Assembly: GCF_030866745.1 (NCBI RefSeq)
Contig: NZ_CP133016.1
Location: 2,528,001-2,592,000 of the forward strand
From: Sphingomonas flavescens
GTDB taxonomy: Bacteria; Pseudomonadota; Alphaproteobacteria; Sphingomonadales; Sphingomonadaceae
Reading direction: 5' to 3'
Length of the DNA: 64,000 nucleotides
Position numbers and translations under genes: made by a program. The notes under the pieces were generated by a model. It was not told the origin of the DNA. It saw only the letters and a list, made by a program, of their open reading frames with translations, and ran no database searches. Shown here piece after piece: positions 15,386 to 22,880 of the stretch (the first letter of the stretch is position 1; each line of letters opens with the position of its first letter).

Positions 15386-17089
15386 CTAGCGGCGGCAGGC
15401 GCCACCGCCCGGCCAGCCGGTCCAGCCCGGCCCGCGGACGAAACGCCCCGGCTTGGCGCCGGTGTGTTGGCCATCACGCCAGACCTGGACGCCATTGACG
15501 AACACGTCCTTCACGCCGGTGGCCAGTTGGTGCGGCTTCGCGAAGGTCGAGTTGTCGCGAATCGTGGCTGGGTCGAACACCACGACGTCGGCGTAATAGC
15601 CGGGCTTCAGCCAGCCACGCTGCTTGATCGACAGGTTGGTCGCCGGGAGTGAGGTCAGACGCCGAATGGCGTCGGGCAGCTGGGCGGCCTTCTCGTCGCG
15701 GACATACTTGCCGAGCAGCCGCGCGGTATTGCCGTAGGCGCGGGGGTGGGTGCTCGATTTCAGGAAAACACCTTCGGGCGCCATCGAACTGGCGTCGGAG
15801 CCAAAGCTCATCCACGGCAGGCTGACTTCGCGGCGGACATTGTCTTCGCTCATGCTGAAATAGACGACCTGGATGCGTGTGCCGTCCTCGACGATCAGGT
15901 CGGCCGCGGTTTCCTCGGGCGACTTGCCGCGCTCGCGGGCGACCTCGCCGAGAGTCTTGCCAGCGAGTGGCTTCAGCTTGTTCGTCTTGAACCCGACGAG
16001 AATGACCTTGTCCGGCTGCTTTACGACCAGCTCGCCATTTTCCGTGACCTTGTCGCTGTGCATCTCGGCCAGGGCCCTGGCGCGCTGCGCAGGATTCTTG
16101 AGGCGGGCGACCCAGGCTTCGATCCCGCCGTCCTGCATCCAGGTCGGGAAGGCCGCGTCGAAGCCGGTAGAGCTGGCCGGATAGGTGTACATGTCGGCGG
16201 TGATGCGGTGGCCCGCCGCCCGCGCAGCCTCGACCCGCGCAATGGCGGCGTCGAGCTTGCCCCAGTTACGCTGGCCCGCCTGCTTGAAGTGATAGATTTC
16301 CGCCGGCGCGCCAGACTTGGCGGAAATCTCGACCAACTCGTCGATCGATTCGAGCAGGCGCGGCCCCTCGTCGCGCATATGGCTGATGTACATGCCGCCG
16401 CACTTCGCCGCTTCAGTGGTCAGCGCGATCAATTCCGGCGTCTCCGCAAAGGTCGCGGGCGCGTAGATGAGCGACGAGCCGACCCCTAGCGCGCCTTCGC
16501 GCATCGCCTGCCGGACGAGCGCGCGCATGCGGTCCAACTGCGCGGGGGTCGGGTCAACATCGCGCTCGCCGAGTTCGTTGCGGCGCACGGTGGTGGCGCC
16601 GACGAACGATGCGACGTTTGGCGTGACGCCCTTTCGCTGGAGGAACTCGAGATACTGGCCAAGCGTGGTCCAGGTGATTGGGAACCGAATGTCGTCCTGC
16701 CGCTTGAGCTCCAGCCGCTTCATTTTGGGATTCCACGGGCCCATCGAACTGCCCTCGCCGAACACTTCCAGCGTGACCCCCTGCGCCGTGTCGCCGAGAC
16801 CCCGCGCGTCCGCGATGAGCGCTTCGTTGGCCCAGCTCAGCATGTTGATGAAGCCGGGCGACACTGCCTTGCCCGTAGCATCGACAGTGCGCGCGGCACG
16901 GCCCGGCGCCTTGGGTCCGACATAGACGATCTTGTCGCCCCTCAGGCCGACGTCGCCCACGTACGGAGTACTGCCCGATCCATCATAAATCGTGCCGCCG
17001 CGAATCAAGACCGAATAGGCCGCGGGCGGCGCCGCCGAAATCGCGCCAAAAGCAGCGAAACAGACGGCTAATGCGATCTTTCTTTCCAT
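15386..17089 (-). CDS. Secreted N-acyl-D-amino-acid deacylase family amidohydrolase (first HxH missing)
   Basis: A 567-residue protein with a signal peptide (MERKIALAVCFAAFGAISAA). The beta-sandwich start YSVLIRGGTIYDGSGSTPYV is typical of D-aminoacylases. Where the family usually has GFIDxHxH it reads GFINMLSWANEAL (about 91-103), so the first metal-binding His pair is absent. Later positions look intact: GVTLEVFGEG (Glu where the Alcaligenes enzyme has Cys), YISHMRDEG, AEIYHFKQAG and MSFGSDASSM (Asp). ATG 17089 has GGGGGA 5 bases upstream. Likely periplasmic; substrate and activity uncertain. Confidence 0.82.
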   Translation of the reverse strand: MERKIALAVCFAAFGAISAAPPAAYSVLIRGGTIYDGSGSTPYVGDVGLRGDKIVYVGPKAPGRAARTVDATGKAVSPGFINMLSWANEALIADARGLGDTAQGVTLEVFGEGSSMGPWNPKMKRLELKRQDDIRFPITWTTLGQYLEFLQRKGVTPNVASFVGATTVRRNELGERDVDPTPAQLDRMRALVRQAMREGALGVGSSLIYAPATFAETPELIALTTEAAKCGGMYISHMRDEGPRLLESIDELVEISAKSGAPAEIYHFKQAGQRNWGKLDAAIARVEAARAAGHRITADMYTYPASSTGFDAAFPTWMQDGGIEAWVARLKNPAQRARALAEMHSDKVTENGELVVKQPDKVILVGFKTNKLKPLAGKTLGEVARERGKSPEETAADLIVEDGTRIQVVYFSMSEDNVRREVSLPWMSFGSDASSMAPEGVFLKSSTHPRAYGNTARLLGKYVRDEKAAQLPDAIRRLTSLPATNLSIKQRGWLKPGYYADVVVFDPATIRDNSTFAKPHQLATGVKDVFVNGVQVWRDGQHTGAKPGRFVRGPGWTGWPGGGACRR

Positions 17090-17162
17090 TGATTCCCCCA
17101 CGACCGATGCGCGAAGCCTGCACCAGAAGAGAGCAATCGGGCAAGCGAGTGCCGTAAGTTCA

Positions 17163-17197
17163 TAAAGTTCACGCCAGGCAGCGCATTTACCGTGACA
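17163..17197. repeat. Intergenic dyad element, copy 1
   Basis: AAGTTCACGCC, then GCGC and TTT, then CCGTGAC within 33 bp; the arrangement closely matches the element at 35370-35406. Here the right arm is imperfect. It lies in the 235-bp gap between the deacylase and the wHTH-receiver gene, which otherwise shows nothing recognisable. Confidence 0.45.
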
Positions 17198-17324
17198 TTA
17201 AGGCGCTCCTCGAGCGGACAATCCAGAATTACTCACACGGAATCCAATTAGGAAAGCCGCGCTTTTGACGGGGCTGAGCCGCCTTCATAAATACGTGAGG
17301 TCAGTTGCGTATGAGTGATCCCAG

Positions 17325-18218
17325 ATGAGCGGCGCGCCAACTTCATCACTGCGAATTGCAGATGTCGCTTTTAATCGTGAAGCACGGACGCTTGACGCCG
17401 CGGGGCGCCAGACATTGCTGGACAACCGCTCCTGCAACATCTTCGTCGCACTTGCTGAAAATCTGGGAACGCCGGTCGACAAAGAGCGCCTGCTGCGAGC
17501 CGCCTGGCCCGATCAGATCGTCCATGAAAACAGCCTGGCGAAGGCTATCGGCAGGCTGCGGCAGGCACTCGCGAGTTCGCAGCTCGAAATCGTTGCATCC
17601 TACGGCGTTGGGTACGCGCTGCGTGAGCGTAAAGGCAAAGTCTGCGGCCCGGAGGAGCCCCCCGTTGCCGATGCCGCGCCGCACCTCTCGGCCACGCCCA
17701 GGCGGCTTCGCAGCGGACCGATCGGTGCTTCGCTCATGCTGCTCGTGATTGCTATCGTGGGGTTGCTGGCGTTGTCATTGGGAAAGCCCGCGATAGCGGT
17801 GAGGGAAACACCACCGATCACGCATGACGCACCCGACGCACGCGCAACCATCCTGTGGGTCGACGATCATCCGGCGAACAATCGGTTGGAAATCGCGCTG
17901 TTCAAAGAGCGCCGGTTAGCCGTGCACCTCGCGCACAACACCGAAGATGCGCTGAAGCTGCTGGCCGTTAACCATTACGACCTGGTGCTCAGTGATCTCG
18001 GCCGTGGCGAAGACCGGCTGGCGGGCTTGAAAATGACGCAGGAGATGAAGCAGCGCGGCATGAAAGTGCCGGTCATCATCTATACGGTCCGGCCGAAGGA
18101 CCCGTCCGGCCAGGTGGCCCAGCGCCGCCTGGTGGCTGACGCTGGAGCCGCGGATCTGGCCGTCACTCCGACCGAGGTGCGCACCAAGGTTCTGGAGAGG
18201 CTGGCACCTTCCGCCTGA
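17325..18218 (+). CDS. OmpR-type winged helix / membrane segment / receiver-like domain protein
   Basis: A 297-residue protein with three parts. Residues about 8-100 form an OmpR/PhoB-type winged helix (DKERLLRAAWPDQIVHENSL, then KAIGRLRQAL and VASYGVGYAL). Residues about 137-156 are a single hydrophobic helix (ASLMLLVIAIVGLLALSLG). Residues about 175-290 are receiver-like: ATILWVDDHPANN (acidic pair), LVLSDLGRGED (putative phospho-Asp) and VPVIIYTV; the conserved Lys is replaced around VTPTEV. A ToxR/CadC-like topology would put the receiver outside the cytoplasm. No partner kinase is adjacent. Role unknown. Confidence 0.75.
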   Translation: MSGAPTSSLRIADVAFNREARTLDAAGRQTLLDNRSCNIFVALAENLGTPVDKERLLRAAWPDQIVHENSLAKAIGRLRQALASSQLEIVASYGVGYALRERKGKVCGPEEPPVADAAPHLSATPRRLRSGPIGASLMLLVIAIVGLLALSLGKPAIAVRETPPITHDAPDARATILWVDDHPANNRLEIALFKERRLAVHLAHNTEDALKLLAVNHYDLVLSDLGRGEDRLAGLKMTQEMKQRGMKVPVIIYTVRPKDPSGQVAQRRLVADAGAADLAVTPTEVRTKVLERLAPSA

Positions 18219-18239
18219 CCCCGTGGTGCGCGTTCGTGA

Positions 18240-18668
18240 TCAGGACACCATGCCGCTGATCGTGACGATGGCGATCGCGAAGCACAGGATCAGGAAGGGC
18301 AGCAGGAGCACAAGGATGGTCGCCTCGCGTGCCGAAGCGTGGCCGGTCGCGGTGACGATGCCGTTTTCGCGAAACTCCCACCAATCCATCGACCCGCGGC
18401 GCGACTGGCGCTTGCCGACACTCGGGAAGATCGCCGGGATGGCGAAGAAGGCCGCGAGGAATACGCAAATGACGCCGTAGACAACCGCCAGATGACCGCT
18501 GCGAAAGCTGGTGCCGAGCACGCCGACGAAACCGGCGAAAAGCGCGGCCATGGCGACGTAGATGCCGGTCGGAAGTTCGAAAGTCTGATCGGTGCAAGCC
18601 CGCTCAGCGGGCGGGCTGACGATTTCGCCGCGGGCGAGCAGTTGCTGGCGGGTTTGACGGCTTTCCAT
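18240..18668 (-). CDS. Hypothetical membrane protein next to fixJ
   Basis: A 142-residue protein with three hydrophobic helices: GIYVAMAALFAGFVGVLG, HLAVVYGVICVFLAAFFAIP and ILVLLLPFLILCFAIAIVTI. Between the second and third is a soluble stretch (DWWEFRENGIVTATGHASAR). ATG 18668 is preceded by GGGGAG at 8 bases. A CTAGGGAAC-TTAC site like those near fixL lies about 70 bp upstream (18734-18748), so it may belong to the FixJ regulon. The family is not recognised. Confidence 0.65.
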   Translation of the reverse strand: MESRQTRQQLLARGEIVSPPAERACTDQTFELPTGIYVAMAALFAGFVGVLGTSFRSGHLAVVYGVICVFLAAFFAIPAIFPSVGKRQSRRGSMDWWEFRENGIVTATGHASAREATILVLLLPFLILCFAIAIVTISGMVS

Positions 18669-18733
18669 GTGGATGCTCCCCAGTTCGATTGTCTGTTCTG
18701 ACAAATTGAACAGGAGCGGCCGCGCGCTCTATC

Positions 18734-18748
18734 CGTAATGTTCCCTAG
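18734..18748 (-). promoter_or_regulatory. Putative FixJ-type binding site upstream of the membrane protein
   Basis: On the minus strand the sequence is CTAGGGAACATTACG. It shares CTAGGGAAC and TTAC with the site at 20545-20562 and lies 66-80 bp upstream of the start at 18668, a position suited to activator binding. The function is inferred from similarity and position. Confidence 0.4.
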
Positions 18749-18749
18749 C

Positions 18750-19364
18750 TCAGTCGCCTTCGGCAGCGAACGCGATGCGGAGTGCGTCCGACAGGCTGCG
18801 TACGCCAAGCTTGGTCATCACGTTTGCGCGATGGATTTCGACCGTCCGGGGACTGATGCCGAGATCATAGGCGATCGACTTGTTGGGCAGGCCTTTGGCC
18901 AGACCATCCAGCACCTCCCGCTCCCTGGCGGTCAGCGCCTGCAGCTTGACCGCCGCCTCGTCCGCATGCTCGCGGCTGTTTGCGGCATGGCGTAGACGGG
19001 AAAAGGCTTGCTCCAACGCGCCTAGCAGCACCGCTTTCTGAAATGGCTTCTCGATGAAATCGACCGCGCCGGCCTTCATTGCGCGCACCGCAAGACTGAC
19101 GTCGCCGTGGCCGGTCATGATCACGACGGGAAGGCCTACGCCCTTCGCCTTCAGCGCTTCCTGCACTTCCAGCCCGTCCATGCCGGGCATGCGTATGTCG
19201 AGCAGGATGCAGCCCTCATCGAGGTCGCCAGCCGCCTTCAGCAGCGCAGCGCCGTCCTCGAAAGCGCAAACCTGAAATCCCGACGTCTTGAGCGCGAAGC
19301 CGACCGAGCGGCGGATCGCGTTGTCATCGTCGACGATGTACACCTGGCGTGGCTCGCCGGTCAT
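18750..19364 (-). CDS. fixJ: FixJ-family response regulator
   Basis: A 204-residue regulator: receiver with VYIVDDDNAIRRSVG, phospho-acceptor Asp in ILLDIRMPGMDG (about residue 56), VVIMTGHGDVSLAVRAM and the FIEKPFQ Lys. The LuxR-type helix-turn-helix is LTAREREVLDGLAKGLPNK with SPRTVEIHRANVMTKLGV (about 140-187). TGHGDV/AMKAGA is typical of the FixJ branch. ATG 19364 overlaps the stop of the sensor gene by 4 bp, so kinase and regulator are co-produced. It probably activates microaerobic genes. Confidence 0.9.
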   Translation of the reverse strand: MTGEPRQVYIVDDDNAIRRSVGFALKTSGFQVCAFEDGAALLKAAGDLDEGCILLDIRMPGMDGLEVQEALKAKGVGLPVVIMTGHGDVSLAVRAMKAGAVDFIEKPFQKAVLLGALEQAFSRLRHAANSREHADEAAVKLQALTAREREVLDGLAKGLPNKSIAYDLGISPRTVEIHRANVMTKLGVRSLSDALRIAFAAEGD

Positions 19365-20497
19365 TGGCGCGGTTCTCCTGCAGGGACGGTGAAGTGGAAG
19401 GCGGTGCCGCCGTCGGCGCGCGGTTCGACCCAGATGCGGCCGCCATGTGCCTCGACAATGGTGCGGCAGATCGAAAGGCCGATGCCCATGCCATTCTGTT
19501 TGGAAGTCACGAACGGCTGGAAAAGCTGCGGGGCGAGGGCCGGGTCGATACCAGTGCCAGTATCCTCCACAATCACTTCGACCAGATTCTTTGGCGCCGG
19601 CCGGGTGGTCAGCTTCAGGCATCGCTGGGGAGCGTCGATCATCGCATCGATGGCGTTCCGGATCAGGTTCACGAGCACCTGCTGAATCTGAATCCGATCG
19701 ACGAACACCTCATCCGCCAGCGGGTCGAGGGCCATTTGCACGTCGATACCGTGCTCGCGCGAGCCGACCAGTCCAAGCGCATTGGCTTCGTTGATCAGTC
19801 GCTGCAAGCTTTCGGCGCGGCGCTCCATTTCGCCGTGGCTCATGAAGTCGCGAAGGCGGCGGACGATCTGGCCTGCGCGGACCGCCTGTTCGGCTGCCTC
19901 ATCGAGAGCTTCGCGCGCCATGGCGAGGTCTTCGTCCGTTGGGTTGCGGTCGAGCAACTCGCGCGCGCCTTCGCAGTAGCTGGCAACGGCGGTGAGTGGC
20001 TGATTGAGCTCATGCGCGAGCGAAGAGGCGAGCGTCCCCATCTCGGAGACGCGCCCGACATGAGCGAGCTCCGATTGCAGGTCCTGGAGCCGCAGCAGCG
20101 TCTGCTGGCGCTCGCTGAGATCGCGGATGAAACCGGTGAAGATGCGATGCTCGCCGAGCCAGGCTTCGCCGACAGACAGCTCGATGGGGAACGTGCTGCC
20201 GTCGCGATGGAGGGCCGTAGTGACCCGGCCGATCCCGATGATCTTGCGCTGCCCGGTGTCCAGGTAATTACTCAGATATCCATCGTGCCGCTCACGGTCC
20301 GGGGAAGGCATCAGCATCTTCACATTACGGCCAGCGACCTCGTCTTCGCCGAATCCGAACATCCTTTCGGCAGTCGCGCTGAACGACAGGATCGTGCCCT
20401 GCTCGTCGATGACGATCATGGCGTCCGGCACGGTCGCGAGGATCGAGCGCAAATGCGCTTCGGAATGCTCGGACGTGCCGTTCCCTGCTTGATCCAT
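19361..20497 (-). CDS. fixL: FixL-like PAS sensor histidine kinase
   Basis: A 378-residue soluble kinase. The PAS domain (about 15-130) contains LMPSPDRERHDGYLSNYLDT and IIGIGRVTT, closely like the haem-binding region of Bradyrhizobium FixL; the haem-ligand His is in ERHDGYL. RDGSTFPIELSVGE and FTGFIRDLSERQQ follow. The H box is SLAHELNQPLTAV (about 170), with N box LVNLIRNAIDAM and G boxes EDTGTGID and GMGIGLSICRTIVEAHGG. No membrane helices are present. A GTG start at 20515 is an alternative. Next to fixJ and an alternative oxidase, it likely senses oxygen. Confidence 0.88.
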   Translation of the reverse strand: MDQAGNGTSEHSEAHLRSILATVPDAMIVIDEQGTILSFSATAERMFGFGEDEVAGRNVKMLMPSPDRERHDGYLSNYLDTGQRKIIGIGRVTTALHRDGSTFPIELSVGEAWLGEHRIFTGFIRDLSERQQTLLRLQDLQSELAHVGRVSEMGTLASSLAHELNQPLTAVASYCEGARELLDRNPTDEDLAMAREALDEAAEQAVRAGQIVRRLRDFMSHGEMERRAESLQRLINEANALGLVGSREHGIDVQMALDPLADEVFVDRIQIQQVLVNLIRNAIDAMIDAPQRCLKLTTRPAPKNLVEVIVEDTGTGIDPALAPQLFQPFVTSKQNGMGIGLSICRTIVEAHGGRIWVEPRADGGTAFHFTVPAGEPRQ

Positions 20498-20544
20498 GAC
20501 CACCACGCGTTCCACGTAAAGCCGGTTCGAACCGTCACCGCACC

Positions 20545-20562
20545 TAGGGAACTTACTTATCC
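20545..20562. promoter_or_regulatory. Putative FixJ-type site between fixL and the divergent genes
   Basis: CTAGGGAACTTACTTATC on the plus strand, or GATAAGTAAGTTCCCTAG on the minus strand, resembles the GTAnGTA(G)-TTCCC pattern I recall for rhizobial FixJ targets. It lies 48 bp upstream of the fixL start and 34 bp before the small plus-strand ORF. Suggests autoregulation. Consensus is recalled, not checked. Confidence 0.45.
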
Positions 20563-20595
20563 AAAGCGAGCGTGAGGCGGATTAATCTGGGCCGC

Positions 20596-20763
20596 ATGAG
20601 CGCAAAGCCCGATCCAAGCACCGACAAGGCCGACGACCTGACGACGCGGCTCGAACGGTATCGCCGCAGAGTCGAATCCGAAGGACGCAAGCGCTCGCTG
20701 CGGATCATCGACCGCGCGATCAGCGATGCAGCACCGAGCGAGCAGCTAGGGGATCCTACGTAA
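20596..20763 (+). CDS. Small hypothetical protein, 55 residues
   Basis: A short charged protein ([20 protein letters not shown], then a basic helix [20 protein letters not shown]). A longer reading from GTG 20572 is possible. No strong ribosome site is visible. It ends at the putative FixJ site before the alternative oxidase gene and could be a small member of that regulon. Existence is only moderately supported. Confidence 0.4.
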   Translation: MSAKPDPSTDKADDLTTRLERYRRRVESEGRKRSLRIIDRAISDAAPSEQLGDPT

Positions 20764-20770
20764 GGGATAG
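20756..20770 (+). promoter_or_regulatory. Putative FixJ-type site upstream of the alternative oxidase
   Basis: CTACGTAAGGGATAG; its reverse complement CTATCCCTTACGTAG shares TTACGTA and CCC elements with the other two sites. It lies about 83-97 bp upstream of the oxidase start, suitable for activation. The TAA stop of the preceding small ORF is inside it. Confidence 0.4.
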
Positions 20771-20852
20771 TCCTGATTTTGGCGATTGGAGCGCCCGCCT
20801 AGTCATTCGCCACGGGCCGTTCGCCCGAGAAATTTACCCAGGAGCAGCACGA

Positions 20853-21542
20853 ATGAACGCGCCTTTCATCGATCTTAGCGTACATCATCAGCCCAAAGGC
20901 CTGTCCGATCGCGTCGCGTTCGGTTTCACCAAATTGCTGCGCTGGTGCGCGGACACCTTTTTCGCGGAACGCTATGGCCATCGCGCGGTGGTGCTGGAGA
21001 CGGTCGCCGCGGTGCCAGGGATGGTCGGCGCCACCATCAACCACCTGCACTGCCTGCGCCGCATCTGTGACGACCGGGGCTGGATCCGCACGCTGATGGA
21101 CGAAGCCGAGAACGAGCGGATGCACTTGATGACCTTCATCGAGATCAGCAAGCCGACCTTTTTCGAGCGGGCGGTGATCATGGGCGCGCAATGGGTGTTC
21201 TATTGTTTCTTCTTCGCGCTCTACCTGATCAGCTCGAAGACCGCCCATCGCGTCGTCGGTTACTTCGAAGAGGAAGCGGTGATCAGCTACACCCACTATC
21301 TCGCGGAGATCGACGAGGGCCGGTCGGAAAATGTGCCGGCGCCGGAGATCGCCAAGCGTTACTGGGGCCTGCCGGACAATGCGACGCTGCGTGATGTGGT
21401 GCTGGTCGTCCGCGCAGACGAAGCGCACCACCGCGACGTCAACCACGGCTTTGCAAATGAACTTGGCGGACTGCCAGTCGGGGCGGTCGCCGACTGCCCG
21501 CCCCACAATGAGCTTCAGCCGCAGTGGAAGCAGGCCGCGTAA
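20853..21542 (+). CDS. aox: Alternative oxidase (cyanide-insensitive ubiquinol oxidase)
   Basis: A 229-residue di-iron oxidase that passes electrons from ubiquinol to oxygen without pumping protons. Family signatures are all present: [12 protein letters not shown] (about 49-60), [13 protein letters not shown] (about 87-99, Glu and His ligands), [13 protein letters not shown] (about 139) and [13 protein letters not shown] (about 188-200). Two hydrophobic segments ([13 protein letters not shown] and the [13 protein letters not shown] region) fit interfacial membrane binding. It has AGGAG upstream, is followed by a strong terminator and is transcribed alone beside fixLJ, implying low-oxygen or stress control. 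Confidence 0.95.
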   Translation: MNAPFIDLSVHHQPKGLSDRVAFGFTKLLRWCADTFFAERYGHRAVVLETVAAVPGMVGATINHLHCLRRICDDRGWIRTLMDEAENERMHLMTFIEISKPTFFERAVIMGAQWVFYCFFFALYLISSKTAHRVVGYFEEEAVISYTHYLAEIDEGRSENVPAPEIAKRYWGLPDNATLRDVVLVVRADEAHHRDVNHGFANELGGLPVGAVADCPPHNELQPQWKQAA

Positions 21543-21565
21543 GCCACATCAACTTAACGAAGAAG

Positions 21566-21594
21566 GGCGGTCCGATGTGGCCGCCCTTTTTTTG
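21566..21594 (+). terminator. Rho-independent terminator after the alternative oxidase
   Basis: GGGCGG pairs with CCGCCC across TCCGATGTGG, followed by seven T (21588-21594). Confidence 0.88.
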
Positions 21595-21642
21595 CCGGCA
21601 GGCGCATTGCAGTTTGGCGAACAGGCCCTCTAAGCATCCCTG

Positions 21643-22446
21643 ATGCGCATCGCCGTCGTTGCTCCGTCCTGTCCCTTGAAGCCGGAGGCCGCCGAGGCGG
21701 TGCAGGCGATCGTGGCGGCGCGGGGCGATTGCGAGCTGGCGATCCACCCGCAATGCTATTTGTCGGACGGCCACTTTGCCGGACCGGACGAGGCGCGGTT
21801 GGCGGCGTTGCGGGAAGTCATGGCGGACCCAGCGGTCGATGCGGTGTGGTTCGCGCGCGGCGGCTATGGATCGAACAGGATCGCGGAAGCCGCGGTGACG
21901 GACCTTCCTACGGCGGCAAAAGGTAAGGTCTACGCGGGCTACAGCGATGCAGGCTTCCTTCACGCCGGATTGCACAAGGCGGGGCTCAGCGCCGTCTGGG
22001 CGCCGATGCCGCAGGACGTCTTGCGCAGCGGTGGCGAGGGAGCCGTCGGGCGAGCGCTCGACTGGCTGGTTCGTCGTGACGCGGCCGCGCTCGAGCCAGC
22101 GCTGGACGGGCCTGCCATGGCGTTCAACATGACCGTCCTGTCGAACCTGCTGGGCACGAGCCTGGAACCCGATTTTACCGGCGTCGACTTGTTACTCGAA
22201 GATCTGGGCGAGCAGCTCTACCGGACCGACCGGACGATGTTCCACATTACGTCCAGCCCGGCCGTGCAGAAGGTTCGGCGTATCCGCCTTGGGCGTGTGA
22301 GCGACATCTTGCCCAACGAGCGCGAATTTGCCGGCACGGATGTCGAGATCGTCGAGGATTGGTGCCGGCGATCGGGCATCGTTTTCGGTGGCCGCGCGGA
22401 CATCGGCCATGATGGGGGGAACCGGGTCGTTCCGTTTACGCGCTGA
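21643..22446 (+). CDS. LD-carboxypeptidase (peptidase family S66)
   Basis: A 267-residue cytoplasmic enzyme expected to trim the terminal D-Ala from murein tetrapeptides during recycling. The nucleophile Ser is in ARGGYGSNRI (about 66-75; here GS rather than the usual GYG-x-x), the Glu in VDLLLEDLGEQLYR (about 190) and the His in ADIGHDGGN (about 255). The N-terminus MRIAVVAPSCPLKPEAAEA matches the family. At 267 residues it is shorter than the roughly 300 of E. coli LdcA but keeps the triad. Confidence 0.85.
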   Translation: MRIAVVAPSCPLKPEAAEAVQAIVAARGDCELAIHPQCYLSDGHFAGPDEARLAALREVMADPAVDAVWFARGGYGSNRIAEAAVTDLPTAAKGKVYAGYSDAGFLHAGLHKAGLSAVWAPMPQDVLRSGGEGAVGRALDWLVRRDAAALEPALDGPAMAFNMTVLSNLLGTSLEPDFTGVDLLLEDLGEQLYRTDRTMFHITSSPAVQKVRRIRLGRVSDILPNEREFAGTDVEIVEDWCRRSGIVFGGRADIGHDGGNRVVPFTR

Positions 22447-22530
22447 AACAACCGCTTTTCCCTCTGCGCGGCATTGCAAAGCCCTGCGCTTTGCGCTCTA
22501 TCCAAAGACAGGATCAACAGGAGGGCCAGT

Positions 22531-22797
22531 ATGGCACAAGGCGCAAAGAAGGCAGGGGGCGGTCTCGCCCGTCCGGTTCAACCGTCGGCGGACCTCGCCG
22601 CGATCTGCGGTAATGACCCGCTGCCGCGCAGCCAGGTCGTTTCGAAGGTGTGGGACCACATTCGCAAGAACAACCTGCAAAACCCGCAAAACAAACGCGA
22701 AATCGTCGCTGACGACAAGCTGAAGAAAGTCTTCGGCGGCAAGGAACGCGTCAGCATGTTCGAAATGAACAAGCATCTGTCGAACCACCTGAAATAG
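22531..22797 (+). CDS. SWIB/MDM2 domain protein
   Basis: An 88-residue protein with a nearly complete SWIB fold: LAAICGNDPLPRSQVVSKVW, then DHIRKNNLQNPQNKREIVAD and KVFGGKERVSMFEMNKHLSN. ATG 22531 has GGAGGG 6 bases upstream. SWIB domains are chromatin-associated in eukaryotes; bacterial versions occur in chlamydiae, sphingomonads and others with unknown function. The N-terminus AQGAKKAGGG is Lys/Gly-rich, possibly contacting DNA. Confidence 0.92.
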   Translation: MAQGAKKAGGGLARPVQPSADLAAICGNDPLPRSQVVSKVWDHIRKNNLQNPQNKREIVADDKLKKVFGGKERVSMFEMNKHLSNHLK

Positions 22798-22814
22798 ATT
22801 TCAGGCGGTTTCAG

Positions 22815-22852
22815 AAAGAAAAAGGGATCCGCTTCGGCGGGTCCCTTTTTTG
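22815..22852. terminator. Bidirectional terminator between SWIB and extensin genes
   Basis: GGGATCCGC and GCGGGTCCC pair around TTCG, with A-rich sequence before and T-run after, so it can stop transcription from both convergent genes. Confidence 0.88.
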
Positions 22853-22880
22853 TTTGGATCGACACCGACTCGTCCGCGTC

